This document shows, piece after piece, positions 40,654-49,725 of a stretch of DNA of 61,916 nt. Origin of the DNA: Acidobacteria bacterium 13_1_20CM_3_53_8. GTDB taxonomy: Bacteria; Acidobacteriota; Blastocatellia; Pyrinomonadales; Pyrinomonadaceae. The stretch covers positions 1-61,916 of the forward strand of contig MNJR01000027.1 of NCBI GenBank assembly GCA_001920415.1, in the 5' to 3' direction. A program made the position numbers and the translations under genes. The notes under the pieces are model-generated. The model had not been told where the DNA came from. It made no database searches and saw only the letters and a program-made list of their open reading frames with translations. The first letter of the stretch is position 1; each line of letters opens with the position of its first letter.

Positions 40654-41624
40654 TATTTGTAAGGAAGCGGTGTGTCGCAAGGGTTGGCGGCAACCGTGTT
40701 GCGGCCATCTGATTTGGCGTTGTTGAGTGCGGCGTCGGCGCGTATGACAAGATCGTTTTCTGATTCGCCGTCGCACAGGTTTGCCGCGCCAATGCTGATG
40801 GTTAGATGAAATTTGTATGAGCCATCGGCAATCTCGCGCGCCTCTATGCATGAGCGAATCTTTTCGGCGAGCGCTGCCGCGCCGCCCAAATCTGTTTCGG
40901 GCAAGAGCGCAAGAAATTCGTCGCCGCCGTAGCGGAATAGCATGTCGGAGCGGCGCACGGTTTCGCTCAAGACACTCGCTACTTGTCGTAGCGCGGCGTC
41001 TCCGGCGGCGTGTCCGTATGTGTCGTTTATCACTTTAAAATTATCCAGATCGAACATCAGGCAGGAGAGCGGGCGCGCGTAGCGTCGCGCCTCTGCGTGT
41101 TCGCGCGCTAATGAATGCAGCAACTCGTGACGGTTGAGAAGACCTGTGAGCGAATCTTTTATGGCCTTCTCCTCAGCGACCTCTCTGTCGGCTTCGGCCT
41201 CTTCTACGCGCGTGCGCAATTGATCGCGCTCATGCTTCAAGCGCATGGCAACATGCACGCGCGCCATAAGCTCTTCGGCCTTGAAAGGCTTGCTGATGTA
41301 ATCGTTCGCGCCCAGGGAAAGGCCGCTTACCTTCACGTCCGTTTCGTCGCGCGCAGAGAGGAAGATGATGGGGATGTCGCTGGTTTCCGCATCCTCTTTA
41401 ATCAGACGACACGCTTCCAGCCCGTCCATCTGCGGCATCATCACGTCCAGGATTATCAGGTCTGGTCGCTCGCGCGTGCTCATCTCAACAGCCTGCTGTC
41501 CGTTCTCAGCCGTCAACACATGGAAGCCTTCGCGCTCCAATCGGCGCTGTATGAGCGCGCGGTTGATAGGCTCGTCGTCGGCCACCAGGATAGTCCCGTT
41601 AGATTTTGCTGCTTCAGCGACCAT
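40653..41624 (-). CDS. REC-GGDEF diguanylate cyclase response regulator (PleD-like)
   Basis: 323 residues. A receiver domain (VADDEPINR, phospho-Asp in LIILDVMMPQ, Lys in ISKPF), a coiled linker (residues about 128-155) and a GGDEF domain (DSLTGLLNRHELLHS, and the active motif RYGGDEF). An RxxD inhibitory I-site (RRSD) precedes the GGDEF by five residues. It should make cyclic di-GMP from GTP when phosphorylated, with feedback inhibition. A PilZ protein (52309) in the window is a possible receptor. The start ATG is taken by the REC domain start; no good ribosome-binding site is seen. Confidence 0.94.
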   Translation of the reverse strand: MVAEAAKSNGTILVADDEPINRALIQRRLEREGFHVLTAENGQQAVEMSTRERPDLIILDVMMPQMDGLEACRLIKEDAETSDIPIIFLSARDETDVKVSGLSLGANDYISKPFKAEELMARVHVAMRLKHERDQLRTRVEEAEADREVAEEKAIKDSLTGLLNRHELLHSLAREHAEARRYARPLSCLMFDLDNFKVINDTYGHAAGDAALRQVASVLSETVRRSDMLFRYGGDEFLALLPETDLGGAAALAEKIRSCIEAREIADGSYKFHLTISIGAANLCDGESENDLVIRADAALNNAKSDGRNTVAANPCDTPLPYK

Positions 41625-41726
41625 GAGTGATTAACTTTGCTGTTGACCTATCATATTACAGTTGAGCGCGCAATCTAAGATTCACCGCCGCAGGAGACAG
41701 AGAAGCACCGAAGAAGAATAAAACAT

Positions 41727-41793
41727 TTGAGATTTGAGATTTCATATTTAAGATTTCTGATTTCAAATTTGAAATTTAAGATTAAAAATTCTC
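41727..41793. repeat. heptamer array, ATTTGAG family
   Basis: Eight consecutive 7-nt units (ATTTGAG, ATTTGAG, ATTTCAT, ATTTAAG, ATTTCTG, ATTTCAA, ATTTGAA, ATTTAAG) with many variations; the last half is a weak inverse of the first. It fills part of the gap between two minus-strand genes. Confidence 0.8.
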
Positions 41794-41934
41794 TGTATAT
41801 CCTCCGTTCAGACAGCAAGCCTTTCATCTGATGCCGGTTTCTACGATTCAGTTCATGTGCGGTTTATTCTAATTGAGCGACCGGACGATTACATCTTTTC
41901 TCTCTCAATCATCCGAAGACGCGCGCCGCTTCTC

Positions 41935-44277
41935 TCAAGAATCCGCGCCGGGTATTTCGGGAGGCAGGCGAAACCAGAAGGTTGAGCCTTCGCCGGGCGT
42001 GGACGTGACGCCTATGTTGCCGCCCAAACGCTGCACCAGCCGCTTCGAGACTGCTAAACCCAGCCCCGTGCCGCTGTATGCGCGCGTGTTCGATGTATCG
42101 GCCTGACGGAATTCCTCGAAGAGTTGCGGAAAGGCCGCAACGTCCAATCCAGCGCCCGTGTCCGTCACGCTTATCTGCACGCTTCCGGCTTCCGCAGGCT
42201 CTACGCTTACTTGCACAAAACCAGTTTCGGTGAACTTGACTGCGTTCGAGAGAAGGTTCGTTAGAATCTGTCGAACGCGCTCAGGATCTGTGCGGATTGC
42301 TGGCGCATCTTCAGCGATGATAGTCTTGATGTCCAAGCCCTTCACGTCCGCCGCGCCGCGCACGCCCGAAACCGCGCGCTGTATGACTTCATCGAAAGCG
42401 ACCGTGTCCATGTAAACGGGGAAACGCTCCTGCTCCATGCGCGCAAGGTCTAGCGTGTCTTCGACCATGCGCAGCAGGCGGTCAGCAGAATCAAGAACCG
42501 TGCGAACGTCAGCGCGCTGCTGCTCGTTTAACTCACCTGAAAAACCGTCCAGAAGCATCTGCGCGTAGCCAATGATTGCATTCAAAGGCGTGCGCAGTTC
42601 GTGCGACATGATGGACATGAACTCAGTCTTGTGCGATTGCGAACTGTGCAAACTCTCCTGCATAGTCTTAGCCGACTGCGCGCTCTGGCGGGATTCTCGC
42701 GCCCATTCAAGGTTCTGCATGGCGAGCGCTACGGGGCGTGTGAATAAATCTGCCAGACGCTGTTCGCTTGCAGCAACTTCTGCAACGTTGCGCGCGAAGG
42801 TGACGAGCACGCCTAGCAGTTTGTTGTTCACGCCCGTAATCGGCGTAGCCCACGCGCCGCGCAGCCCAGACCAGCGCACAGCAGAATAAAGCTCCGCGAA
42901 GCGAGCCTCGCTTGCAAGATCAACGATGACGCCTACGCGTTTTTCGGCAGCGAGACCGAGAACGCTATCGCTTAAAGTGACGCCGCGCGTGTATCGCTCA
43001 AGGAGCGCGGTCGGCAGATGCTTAGAGGTGGCTAGACGCAAAAGCTTTGTCTCTTCGTCCCATCGCAGTATTACACTGGCATCAGCGCCAGCAATCTTGG
43101 CCCAAGCATCCAGCGACGCGCGCAAGCTTCGATCAAGGTCTGTTTCAGTTGTGACTTCGCCTGCGAGCTTCAATAGTGTCAGCAAATCTTCTATGTAAGT
43201 CCGAAGACGCGCGTGAAGCTGCGCGTTCAGAATGAGTGGCGCTATGGTTTCCGCAACCTGCACCAGAAGCATCTGCTCGTCCGCAGTCCAGCGTCGCATC
43301 GCATCCGACTCTACAAGTCCGAGCGAGGCCAGCACTTGACCGCCGTAAACTACGGGAGCGAAATAGACCGAGCGAGCGCCCAATCTTTCAGCGAGCGGCA
43401 CCAGATCGCTGCTCGCTCCTCTTTCGGCACGCAGGTCTTCAAGAAAAACCGGGCGCTGCTCTGAGTAAACCGCGCGCTCCTGTTTCGACACTGGCGCGTG
43501 AACTTCTAGCGGCGGGCGGTCGTGACCCGTAGTCCACGCGCGCAAAACTTTTTCCGGCACGCCGAAACTGACTGAGCGCAGAACTATGAAGCTGGCGGGA
43601 AGGGCGTGTGCCAGCGCGTCAATCGCATGAAGAAGTATGCGATCAAGATCGAGCGTGGAGCGCGCCGCGCTGTTGAGTTCTTCTATCAACTCCGCATGAC
43701 GTCTCGCTTCGGCTTCTTGCTCGCGCGCTCTTCGAGCTTGCTCCGAGAGATTGATTCGCTCAAGCGTGGCGGCCAGCATGTCTGCTGCTACGCACGCGAC
43801 TGTTTCATCTTCGGACTTGAAGCTTGCTATATGTGAAGAGCTTGCCACGAGCGCGCCCGTCAACTTGCCTCCGATGACGAGCGGCAAGACGAGCGCGGAT
43901 TGCGCGGCGGGGCATAGGAGCGCGCCCGCAACCTCGTCGGGTGCGAGTTCGTGCGTAAGGTTATCAAAACGCGCTGGCGCTCGCGCGAGCATACCATGTG
44001 TGGACGAAACTGTTTCGCCGCCAGTGATGATCTCTACTTCTCTATTACGCTCTACGCGCGCACGAACTCGCTGGTGTCCCCTCCCATCATCAGTCGCCAG
44101 GTAGAGCGATTCTGCTTCAAGCTCATTGAAAATTTTTGGTAGGAAGGAGCGCAAGACCTCTTCTTCACTCACAGCGTCATTAAGAGCGCGCGCCCACACG
44201 GCCACGCCGTTTAATTCGTATGCGCTCTCTCTGTGCGCAGCTTTTTGCGACCGCTGATGTGTCTCGCGCTTTTTCAT
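41935..44277 (-). CDS. triple-GAF sensor histidine kinase
   Basis: 780 residues, no transmembrane segment. Three GAF-like domains (about 20-180, 205-360, 370-530), then HisKA with His559 in MSHELRTPLNAII, and HATPase with N-box NLLSNAVKFT, G1 DTGAGL and G2 GTGLGLAVSKRL. Cytosolic kinase that could bind small ligands through the GAF domains. There is no receiver domain; the REC-GGDEF regulator at 40653 on the same strand, 310 nt downstream, is a plausible partner. Confidence 0.92.
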   Translation of the reverse strand: MKKRETHQRSQKAAHRESAYELNGVAVWARALNDAVSEEEVLRSFLPKIFNELEAESLYLATDDGRGHQRVRARVERNREVEIITGGETVSSTHGMLARAPARFDNLTHELAPDEVAGALLCPAAQSALVLPLVIGGKLTGALVASSSHIASFKSEDETVACVAADMLAATLERINLSEQARRAREQEAEARRHAELIEELNSAARSTLDLDRILLHAIDALAHALPASFIVLRSVSFGVPEKVLRAWTTGHDRPPLEVHAPVSKQERAVYSEQRPVFLEDLRAERGASSDLVPLAERLGARSVYFAPVVYGGQVLASLGLVESDAMRRWTADEQMLLVQVAETIAPLILNAQLHARLRTYIEDLLTLLKLAGEVTTETDLDRSLRASLDAWAKIAGADASVILRWDEETKLLRLATSKHLPTALLERYTRGVTLSDSVLGLAAEKRVGVIVDLASEARFAELYSAVRWSGLRGAWATPITGVNNKLLGVLVTFARNVAEVAASEQRLADLFTRPVALAMQNLEWARESRQSAQSAKTMQESLHSSQSHKTEFMSIMSHELRTPLNAIIGYAQMLLDGFSGELNEQQRADVRTVLDSADRLLRMVEDTLDLARMEQERFPVYMDTVAFDEVIQRAVSGVRGAADVKGLDIKTIIAEDAPAIRTDPERVRQILTNLLSNAVKFTETGFVQVSVEPAEAGSVQISVTDTGAGLDVAAFPQLFEEFRQADTSNTRAYSGTGLGLAVSKRLVQRLGGNIGVTSTPGEGSTFWFRLPPEIPGADS

Positions 44278-44404
44278 CCAGTGACGATCTATTTATGAAA
44301 CGTCCGTGACTCGGCGCTTACGCCGCAGCCGCGCCGCCGCTTGCGCTAGATGGCCGGGTTTGAGGACGCGGAAAATTTTGTCGCTGAATCTTAAAACAGA
44401 TTCG

Positions 44405-44908
44405 ATGGGCATCGCAAACTGGTTGTTTGTGATAAGCTGTGGCGGCGAAGGGAGGGACTACAGGATTTTGCGACGGCGCGAGGGCGATGGCTGCCCCGTC
44501 TGGGGCGCGCTCCAGATGGTTGGCGACAAGTGGACTATGCTGGTGGTGCGCGACCTTGTGGCCGGGCCTAAGCGCACGACCGAGTTGATAGCGGCGCTGC
44601 ATCCCATCAGCAGCCGCACGCTCGTGGGTCGCCTGCGTGACATGCAGCGCGATCAATTGATAGAGCGGCGCGATTTCGGTGGAAGCCCTCCGCACGTCGA
44701 ATATGTTTTGACAGAGCGCGGACGCCTTCTGCTGCCTCTGCTGGATGCATTGAGGAACTTAGGCGCGGCGCTTGATTGCAACGATTGCGAGGATCGAAAA
44801 GCCAGAGCAGATTCATACTGCGACGCATGCCCGCATAATCTTCAAAAAGAAGAAGCGCGCACGACCAGTGTCAGGCGCAGGCAAGACGATTCAATTGTGC
44901 TGTTGTGA
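44405..44908 (+). CDS. HxlR-family winged-helix transcriptional regulator
   Basis: 167 residues from ATG at 44405; an alternative TTG at 44468 has GGAGGG 11 nt upstream and may be the true start. GCPVWGALQMVGDKWTMLVVRDLVAGPKRTTELIAALHPISSRTLVGRLRDMQRDQLIERR is a clear HxlR domain. The C-terminal part has CNDCEDRKARADSYCDACP, a Cys-rich segment unusual for the family that could bind metal. Some HxlR proteins sense aldehydes or redox signals. It diverges from the kinase at 41935, so it could regulate that gene. Confidence 0.85.
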   Translation: MGIANWLFVISCGGEGRDYRILRRREGDGCPVWGALQMVGDKWTMLVVRDLVAGPKRTTELIAALHPISSRTLVGRLRDMQRDQLIERRDFGGSPPHVEYVLTERGRLLLPLLDALRNLGAALDCNDCEDRKARADSYCDACPHNLQKEEARTTSVRRRQDDSIVLL

Positions 44909-44936
44909 AGAGCACACATCAGTACCGCAAGCTGAA

Positions 44937-45076
44937 AAAGGCAAAGGAAAGTCAAAAGGTAAAAGTAAAAAGGCAAAAGGAAGGCCGAAAACCACTTTTA
45001 CAGATTTAGAGAAAGAGAAATAGAACTCTCTTCATCCTTATCCCTTTTGCCTTTTACCTTTTTACTTTTGACTTCT
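44937..45076. repeat. fold-back repeat, AAAAGGC family
   Basis: Left arm AAAAAGGC, AAAGTCAAAAGG, TAAAAGTAAAAAGGC; right arm CTTTTGCC, TTTTACC, TTTTTAC, TTTTGAC. The loop CCGAAAACCACTTTTACAGA is almost identical to the one at 17391. Confidence 0.9.
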
Positions 45077-45107
45077 TAAGAGGGCGGTACTGACTCGTTA
45101 GCCATAT

Positions 45108-45152
45108 AATGAATAAGAGGCGACCAAACTTTCGGTCGCCTCTTATTCATTT
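45108..45152. terminator. bidirectional intrinsic terminator
   Basis: AATGAATAAGAGGCGACC / GGTCGCCTCTTATTCATT with a short AAACTTTC loop: an 18-bp perfect stem between the HxlR gene and the end of the DUF4214 gene. A T-tract follows on both sides in part. Confidence 0.85.
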
Positions 45153-45172
45153 GATTAAAGTGCAGTGCGTCT

Positions 45173-47011
45173 TCACTGCGAGCATTCAGAGTTGGAACGA
45201 GTTACAACAGGGCTGAAACGCTTCTGGTATTCTGCGCTTGTTAAGAAGGCGCAGACCATAGAGCGGTAATTTCCGGCCACGCGATTATTCAATACATCCA
45301 GCCAGAATTGATAGCCGCCCGCGTCCGCGTCTCTCCTTAAGTAGCCGAAGTATTCCGTCAGCACAAACGAAGTGTTCATTTCAGATTGCTTGAACGAAGC
45401 CGCTTCAATCGCATCTCTCAACGCAAGGCTACGGCTCTCGTTCATAGACGTGCCCGTTTGATAGCGCGCAATCAAGGCATCACGCTCTGCTGATAGACCA
45501 ACGCCCGAAGCCTGCTGGATCGTTTGTAGAAGCGCGCTGACGAAACTTGAAGCAGAATTCGCCCCATTATATTTCCCCAAAAACTCTGCACGCTGAACGA
45601 ACGAGTTGGCGAAAGCATCACGGCTGGCCGAGAGCGCGCCATTGTCCACAACCTGTGCTCTGTCTGCTGTGAACTCTTGGTAGTTGAGTTCTCTGCCCAA
45701 TCCAGCTTTGTAGAGCCGGTAGACGAAAGAGCCTGTTTGCCGAAACTCTTCAGACGCGAAGAAGGCCGCAGAGATTTCTATGCGCTCTTGACGCACACAT
45801 GCAGCATCCGGGCCGCAGGCGTTGAGCTTGCCAGCCCAGAAATCCAGCCCATCTTGATCCGGCTCACGGCCTAAGAAATCCAGATACTGCTGGCGCACGA
45901 AGTATTCGGGCGTCTCAAGAGGATTCTGCGTAGCTATAGCGTTTGGCGTGGCGGTGAATGTAGCGTCCGTCTTATTGCCCAGAAGCGAGAACGAGCGGTT
46001 CTGCGGAGTGAAAGTGTAGTTGGCTATCTCAGGCGTGACTGTGTAGAAGCGGTCAGCCACTGCATTCTCAAATGAATAGTTGCCGTTTGCGTCGGTGATG
46101 GCTGTTTGCGATTGTGCGCCGTCCAGGAAAATGGAGACGCCGCCGAGCGGTGCGCCGTCGGGCGTCGTTACACGCCCGCTGATTGCGGCTGGCGCGGCTG
46201 TTGGTTGTTGCGTCAGCGTACAGCCTGCGGCAGCGCTGCTCACGGAAAGATTGTACAATCCTCGGCCTTCACAAGAGCTAAGGTCAGAGAACCCGGATAT
46301 AACTACATCAAAATCGCCAGCCCCCAGACTCAGGGTTACCGAAGATAATGTGCCGCCAGTGCCGCAACCTCCGGTATCATCAGCATACCCTACTAATCTT
46401 TGAGGCACGCTCGTAGTTCCACAGGGATCAGTCGGATTGAACCCAGACCCTGAAGCCGTTCCCGCTGTTGCTCCGCCTTTTCTGTAAATGGAAATAGTGG
46501 TGTCATTTATTCCTGCTGTTTCTGCGGCACATTGGGCTGCTGTTCCTGCTGGAACAAAGGCACAACCGCCGGGGCCGCAAGCTGAAATCGTCACGGAAGC
46601 GGGGAACGTTGTGCAGCCGCTAAGAGTCAGTAGATAATGGTCCTCCCTTGAAGTCGTAGCACTAGGATTACATGTCGGAGAGACAGATTCCGGGTGGTCA
46701 AACAAAGTGTCGCTAGCAGCGATATTGCCGCTAAAACAGTTCGAGAAGGCGTCAGGTACAACGGAGACAACAGCGTTCGCGCTCTGTTGTTGTAGAGTGC
46801 CGGTATTGCCAGCGAATCTCTGAGAACGACCTGTTAAGCCACCAGGTAATCTCTCTATCCCATACATGCTTTGAGTCCCGTAGAAGGTGTGCTGAGACGA
46901 GTCAGCGCTCGCCTTAGGCAAGACAGCCGCCAGTAATAGAACGCACGTGAGCACAAGCAGGCATGAGATAAAGATCACGCGATGAGTAGTTCTTGATTGT
47001 TTGGATGACAT
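45173..47011 (-). CDS. secreted protein with carboxypeptidase-regulatory and DUF4214 domains
   Basis: 612 residues from ATG at 47011 (AAGGAG about 10 nt upstream). Signal segment VIFISCLLVLTCVLLLAAVLPKASA. A Cys- and Gly-rich N-terminal domain (residues 80-260) with many small-residue strands, then a carboxypeptidase-regulatory-like beta-sandwich (ISGRVTTPDGAPLGGVSIFLD, about 285-360), then two or more DUF4214 units (FVRQQYLDFLGREPDQDGLDFW and FVLTEYFGYLRRDADAGGYQFW). DUF4214 proteins are cell-surface or adhesin-like. Likely a large surface protein. Confidence 0.85.
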   Translation of the reverse strand: MSSKQSRTTHRVIFISCLLVLTCVLLLAAVLPKASADSSQHTFYGTQSMYGIERLPGGLTGRSQRFAGNTGTLQQQSANAVVSVVPDAFSNCFSGNIAASDTLFDHPESVSPTCNPSATTSREDHYLLTLSGCTTFPASVTISACGPGGCAFVPAGTAAQCAAETAGINDTTISIYRKGGATAGTASGSGFNPTDPCGTTSVPQRLVGYADDTGGCGTGGTLSSVTLSLGAGDFDVVISGFSDLSSCEGRGLYNLSVSSAAAGCTLTQQPTAAPAAISGRVTTPDGAPLGGVSIFLDGAQSQTAITDANGNYSFENAVADRFYTVTPEIANYTFTPQNRSFSLLGNKTDATFTATPNAIATQNPLETPEYFVRQQYLDFLGREPDQDGLDFWAGKLNACGPDAACVRQERIEISAAFFASEEFRQTGSFVYRLYKAGLGRELNYQEFTADRAQVVDNGALSASRDAFANSFVQRAEFLGKYNGANSASSFVSALLQTIQQASGVGLSAERDALIARYQTGTSMNESRSLALRDAIEAASFKQSEMNTSFVLTEYFGYLRRDADAGGYQFWLDVLNNRVAGNYRSMVCAFLTSAEYQKRFSPVVTRSNSECSQ

Positions 47012-47228
47012 TTCGTCAACTCTCCTTTTCTTTGGTAGCCACCTCGCCGCCCAATTGTAAAATAGGTTTTGTATCGCAGGCGAATCTTGGATTCTTGCGC
47101 GCCAGCTTAACACTTTGCCGAGTTGAGTGAAAGAGAGAGAAGTCACACTGCCCCTCTCCCTCTTTATCTCAAAGTATCAGACTCTCACTTGAAATTTGCA
47201 TCGTCTCACTACGAGATTGATGCAGTTG

Positions 47229-47747
47229 TTAGTTCCTGCTCGGGAAGATGCCTTCCAAAGCAATGCAGTAGTTAAGCCCAAGGTACGGCGGATGAATATC
47301 GAATGGCGCAGCGCCTCCTGTTAGACCGGTATTGCCCCCACCCATTACTCCATTGGCGTTGGCGGGTGCAGTATATTGCACAGCGTTAGCAGGTATATTG
47401 CCATTCGGTTTACTAGCGTCGGCTGCAACATTGGCAGAAGGCTGTGCGAAGGTGTGCAGGTGCGGGGCCAAATTGTTTACCGTCAGTGTGACGTTTTCCT
47501 TTCCAGCCACTTGGCCCAAGTCATAGTTTGAAAGTCCAGGCCCTTGGCCTACGCCAATCGGGTAGCGTCCGCGCAAGTCTGGGAGCGCGAATGTGGTCTG
47601 CCCGTTGCCGCCGAATGTGGTTCCGAGAAGCGAAAAGAGCGCAGTGTTCTGGGCAATCGGCAATATCTGGCCTGCGCAAAAGGCCCAGCCGCGGGGGGCA
47701 AAGTTGTAGGGAACGATAATAATCATCCCAAGATATGGTTCAGACAT
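47229..47747 (-). CDS. phage tail-collar domain protein (microcystin-dependent-protein-like)
   Basis: 172 residues. SEPYLGMIIIVPYNFAPRGWAFCAGQILPIAQNTALFSLLGTTFGGNGQTTFALPDLRGR is the tail-collar pattern that is found in phage tails and in bacterial MdpB-like proteins. HTFAQPSANVAADA lies in the loop part. No other phage gene is nearby, so it is probably a domesticated or contractile-system-related protein rather than a prophage. Two DUF6916-like genes just downstream in the region fit the usual neighbourhood of this type. Confidence 0.87.
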   Translation of the reverse strand: MSEPYLGMIIIVPYNFAPRGWAFCAGQILPIAQNTALFSLLGTTFGGNGQTTFALPDLRGRYPIGVGQGPGLSNYDLGQVAGKENVTLTVNNLAPHLHTFAQPSANVAADASKPNGNIPANAVQYTAPANANGVMGGGNTGLTGGAAPFDIHPPYLGLNYCIALEGIFPSRN

Positions 47748-48082
47748 GTTTCTTCTCCTTTAAGCGGTGAAGCGTTAGGGGTCATAGGGTGAAAGGAGCG
47801 TCCCGTTTACTTTATCGAACCGAAATGGCATGGTTCGGTTGGGAGTGTAAACGATAGTGAGTCTCCTTCGTTTCGCAAAGAACGGATATCTAGCGATTGT
47901 TGCATATTGCTTCGACGGCCAGCGATTGTAAACTTAAGTAGCTTTCTTTTCAAGAAAATCTTTTCCCGGACGGCAAACGGCTATTGTAAATTCGTCGGAG
48001 ACACAATAAACTAAGATTGCGTTCTGCCCAGAACCCCGCCTTCTTTTGGACGCAGCCAAAATTTTCCTCGTAGGAGATTTTA

Positions 48083-48571
48083 ATGAGTCTATCACGCCGG
48101 AAGTTTATCAAGGCGGGCGCGGTAACCGCCGTTTCAGCCAGTCTATCTTTAAGTCTTGCCGACACGATTGTTGGTCAGACGCCGGGTCAATCACCGAAGC
48201 GCGCCGCGTCGCAGCTGGGGTTCCCAGATGAGAGCCAGCTTCAATCCACCTTCTACCTTGTGCGGGATAGCTTCTCGCCCTACCTGAACACAGTCTTTAC
48301 GGTTTGCCCCGTCGGCGCAGCCGATGTGGACGTGAAACTGGTCGAGGTGGGTGACACGATGTCTGCGGCTACGAAAAAGAGCGCTGCCGTTGTTGATGCC
48401 CGGCAACACAGCTTCTCGCTCATGTTCTACAGCCCCCGCAAAAACGCTCTCAGCCAGGGCACCTACACAATAAAGCACGACGCGCTAGGCACGTTCGCCC
48501 TCTTCGTTGTCCCCGTTGATATAAGCAAGAGGGGACAGTATTACGAAGCAATCATCAATCGTCTGAGTTGA
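48083..48571 (+). CDS. Tat-exported DUF6916-like protein
   Basis: 162 residues, GTAGGAG upstream of the ATG. N-terminus MSLSRRKFIKAGAVTAVSASLSLSL has the twin-arginine motif SRRKF followed by a hydrophobic stretch, so it is a Tat substrate. The C-terminal half (SFSLMFYSPRKNALSQGTYTIKHDALGTFALFVVPVD) is the same domain as the gene at 48693, which resembles DUF6916. Function unknown. The gap 47748-48082 before it holds no gene I can support, only a short CGAACC/GGTTCG hairpin near 47817. Confidence 0.75.
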   Translation: MSLSRRKFIKAGAVTAVSASLSLSLADTIVGQTPGQSPKRAASQLGFPDESQLQSTFYLVRDSFSPYLNTVFTVCPVGAADVDVKLVEVGDTMSAATKKSAAVVDARQHSFSLMFYSPRKNALSQGTYTIKHDALGTFALFVVPVDISKRGQYYEAIINRLS

Positions 48572-48582
48572 TCCGGCGTAGC

Positions 48583-48694
48583 GATTGCGGAATGCGGATT
48601 TCGGATTGCGGATTGGAAAGCTTGGATTTGAAATCCCAGATTAAAGAATTTAATTCTTCTCTTAAATCCGCAATCCGCATTCCGCAATCTTTTT
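48583..48694. repeat. fold-back repeat, GCAATCC family
   Basis: Left arm GATTGCG, GAATGCG, GATTTCG, GATTGCG, GATTGG; right arm AAATCCG, CAATCCG, CATTCCG, CAATC. Inside is a second inverted pair (GGATTTGAAATC and similar). It lies between two convergent genes and abuts the stop codon of the one on the minus strand. Confidence 0.9.
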
Positions 48695-49031
48695 AGTTTT
48701 GTTCTGTCGCGCGCGCCGCGTCGTCGGGCGGGCTTGGGTACAGGCGGTTGAAGACGGCCTGGTAGTAGTAGCTGTTCTGATCCTGTTCGACCGGAACGAG
48801 GAAGAGATCGAACTGGCCCAATTTATCATGCTCCATGTGGTAAGTGCCCTGGGGTAGAAAGCGATCGCGCGGCCCTCGGAATATAATCGAAAAAAATTCC
48901 TGCCTGCGCGTTACTGTGGGCTTCGAGATTTCCGTGAGTTCCAACTCAAGGGCATCCGCATCGCCGTAGCGTATGACGAACTTCGTGTTCAAGTTTTCCG
49001 TTAACGCCGCGTGTGTCAAATTCTCAGACAT
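48693..49031 (-). CDS. DUF6916-like protein, cytosolic version
   Basis: 112 residues with no signal peptide. SIIFRGPRDRFLPQGTYHMEHDKLGQFDLFLVPVEQDQNSYYYQAVFNRLY aligns with the same positions of the Tat-exported protein at 48083. The two are paralogues differing in targeting. DUF6916-like proteins are often encoded near tail-collar proteins such as the one at 47229. Function unknown. Confidence 0.75.
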   Translation of the reverse strand: MSENLTHAALTENLNTKFVIRYGDADALELELTEISKPTVTRRQEFFSIIFRGPRDRFLPQGTYHMEHDKLGQFDLFLVPVEQDQNSYYYQAVFNRLYPSPPDDAARATEQN

Positions 49032-49140
49032 AGCTAATGAAGGGATGAGGGATGAGGGATGAATAGGAATTTAGCTAATTGCATGCTGACGCAATTACCC
49101 CTTCTTATTCATCCCTCATCCCTCCGCCCTCATCCCTTCC
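49030..49140. repeat. fold-back repeat, GGATGAG family
   Basis: Left arm GGGATGA, GGGATGA, GGGATGA; right arm TCATCCC, TCATCCC, TCCGCCC, TCATCCC. The right arm is coding for the C-terminal tail of the GNAT protein and provides its stop. Confidence 0.9.
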
Positions 49141-49611
49141 ATCCTCCCTGCCTTTCCACTCCATCTGGTAGTGAGTTGCGCTCTCGCCCGTTAGCGAAAA
49201 TCCAAGCCGCATGTAAAGACGCAGAGCGCGGTTGAATTTTTCCACCTGAATCTTAAAGGGTTTGCCCTCGCGCACAGCCTCGTCCAGCAAATCTTTTATG
49301 ATCGCAGAGCCTATCCCGCCGCTCCTGTATTCAGGCAGCAGCGCTATGTCAACGCCAATGATCTCTTTGTCGCTGCGCTCGACCATGATTCTACCTGCGG
49401 GCTTGCCGTCCACCAAAATAATCTTATGGTCAGCGCGAGAGTAATGTTCTGCATAGTGCATGCGCTGCGCTTCAAACTGCATCTTCAAAAAAGCCTCGCG
49501 CTGCACGGCGTTCCAGCCCGTCATCTCCATCTCTTCCGCGCGCGTCGTCGCGTAGAGCTTGTACAGAAAAGCGTCGTCAAACGGAAGAACATCTCGGAAA
49601 GTTACGGGCAT
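49105..49611 (-). CDS. GNAT-family N-acetyltransferase with repeat-encoded tail
   Basis: 168 residues. The GNAT motifs are visible: IALLPEYRSGGIGSAIIKDLL (motif A, acetyl-CoA pyrophosphate loop at YRSGGIGS, about residue 95-102) and VEKFNRALRLYMRLGFSLTG (motif B). Cytosolic acyl-CoA-dependent acylation of an amine; the substrate is unknown. Residues about 154-168 (Arg, Glu, Gly, Asp, Met only) are read from the GGATGAG fold-back repeat. The next gene upstream on the chromosome is trxB, separated by another repeat. Confidence 0.87.
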   Translation of the reverse strand: MPVTFRDVLPFDDAFLYKLYATTRAEEMEMTGWNAVQREAFLKMQFEAQRMHYAEHYSRADHKIILVDGKPAGRIMVERSDKEIIGVDIALLPEYRSGGIGSAIIKDLLDEAVREGKPFKIQVEKFNRALRLYMRLGFSLTGESATHYQMEWKGREDGRDEGGGMRDE

Positions 49612-49623
49612 GATTTAAGAGAA

Positions 49624-49725
49624 TGATAAGAGCAGTTTTCAGTTTTTAGTTTTCAGTTTTCAGCAAGAAACGAAATGCTCTTATCTGAAAACTGAAAACT
49701 AAAAACTGAAAACTGCTCTTATCAC
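49624..49725. repeat. fold-back repeat, GTTTTCA family
   Basis: Bounded by ATAAGAGCAG and CTGCTCTTAT; units GTTTTCA, GTTTTTA, GTTTTCA, GTTTTCA. The loop GCAAGAAACGAAATGCTCTT is the reverse complement of the loop of the copy at 57411. Its right end abuts the trxB stop codon. Confidence 0.94.

Noticed and set aside
47229-49031. Prophage or tailocin remnant
   Set aside because: Only a tail-collar domain is present; no terminase, capsid, sheath or integrase genes.
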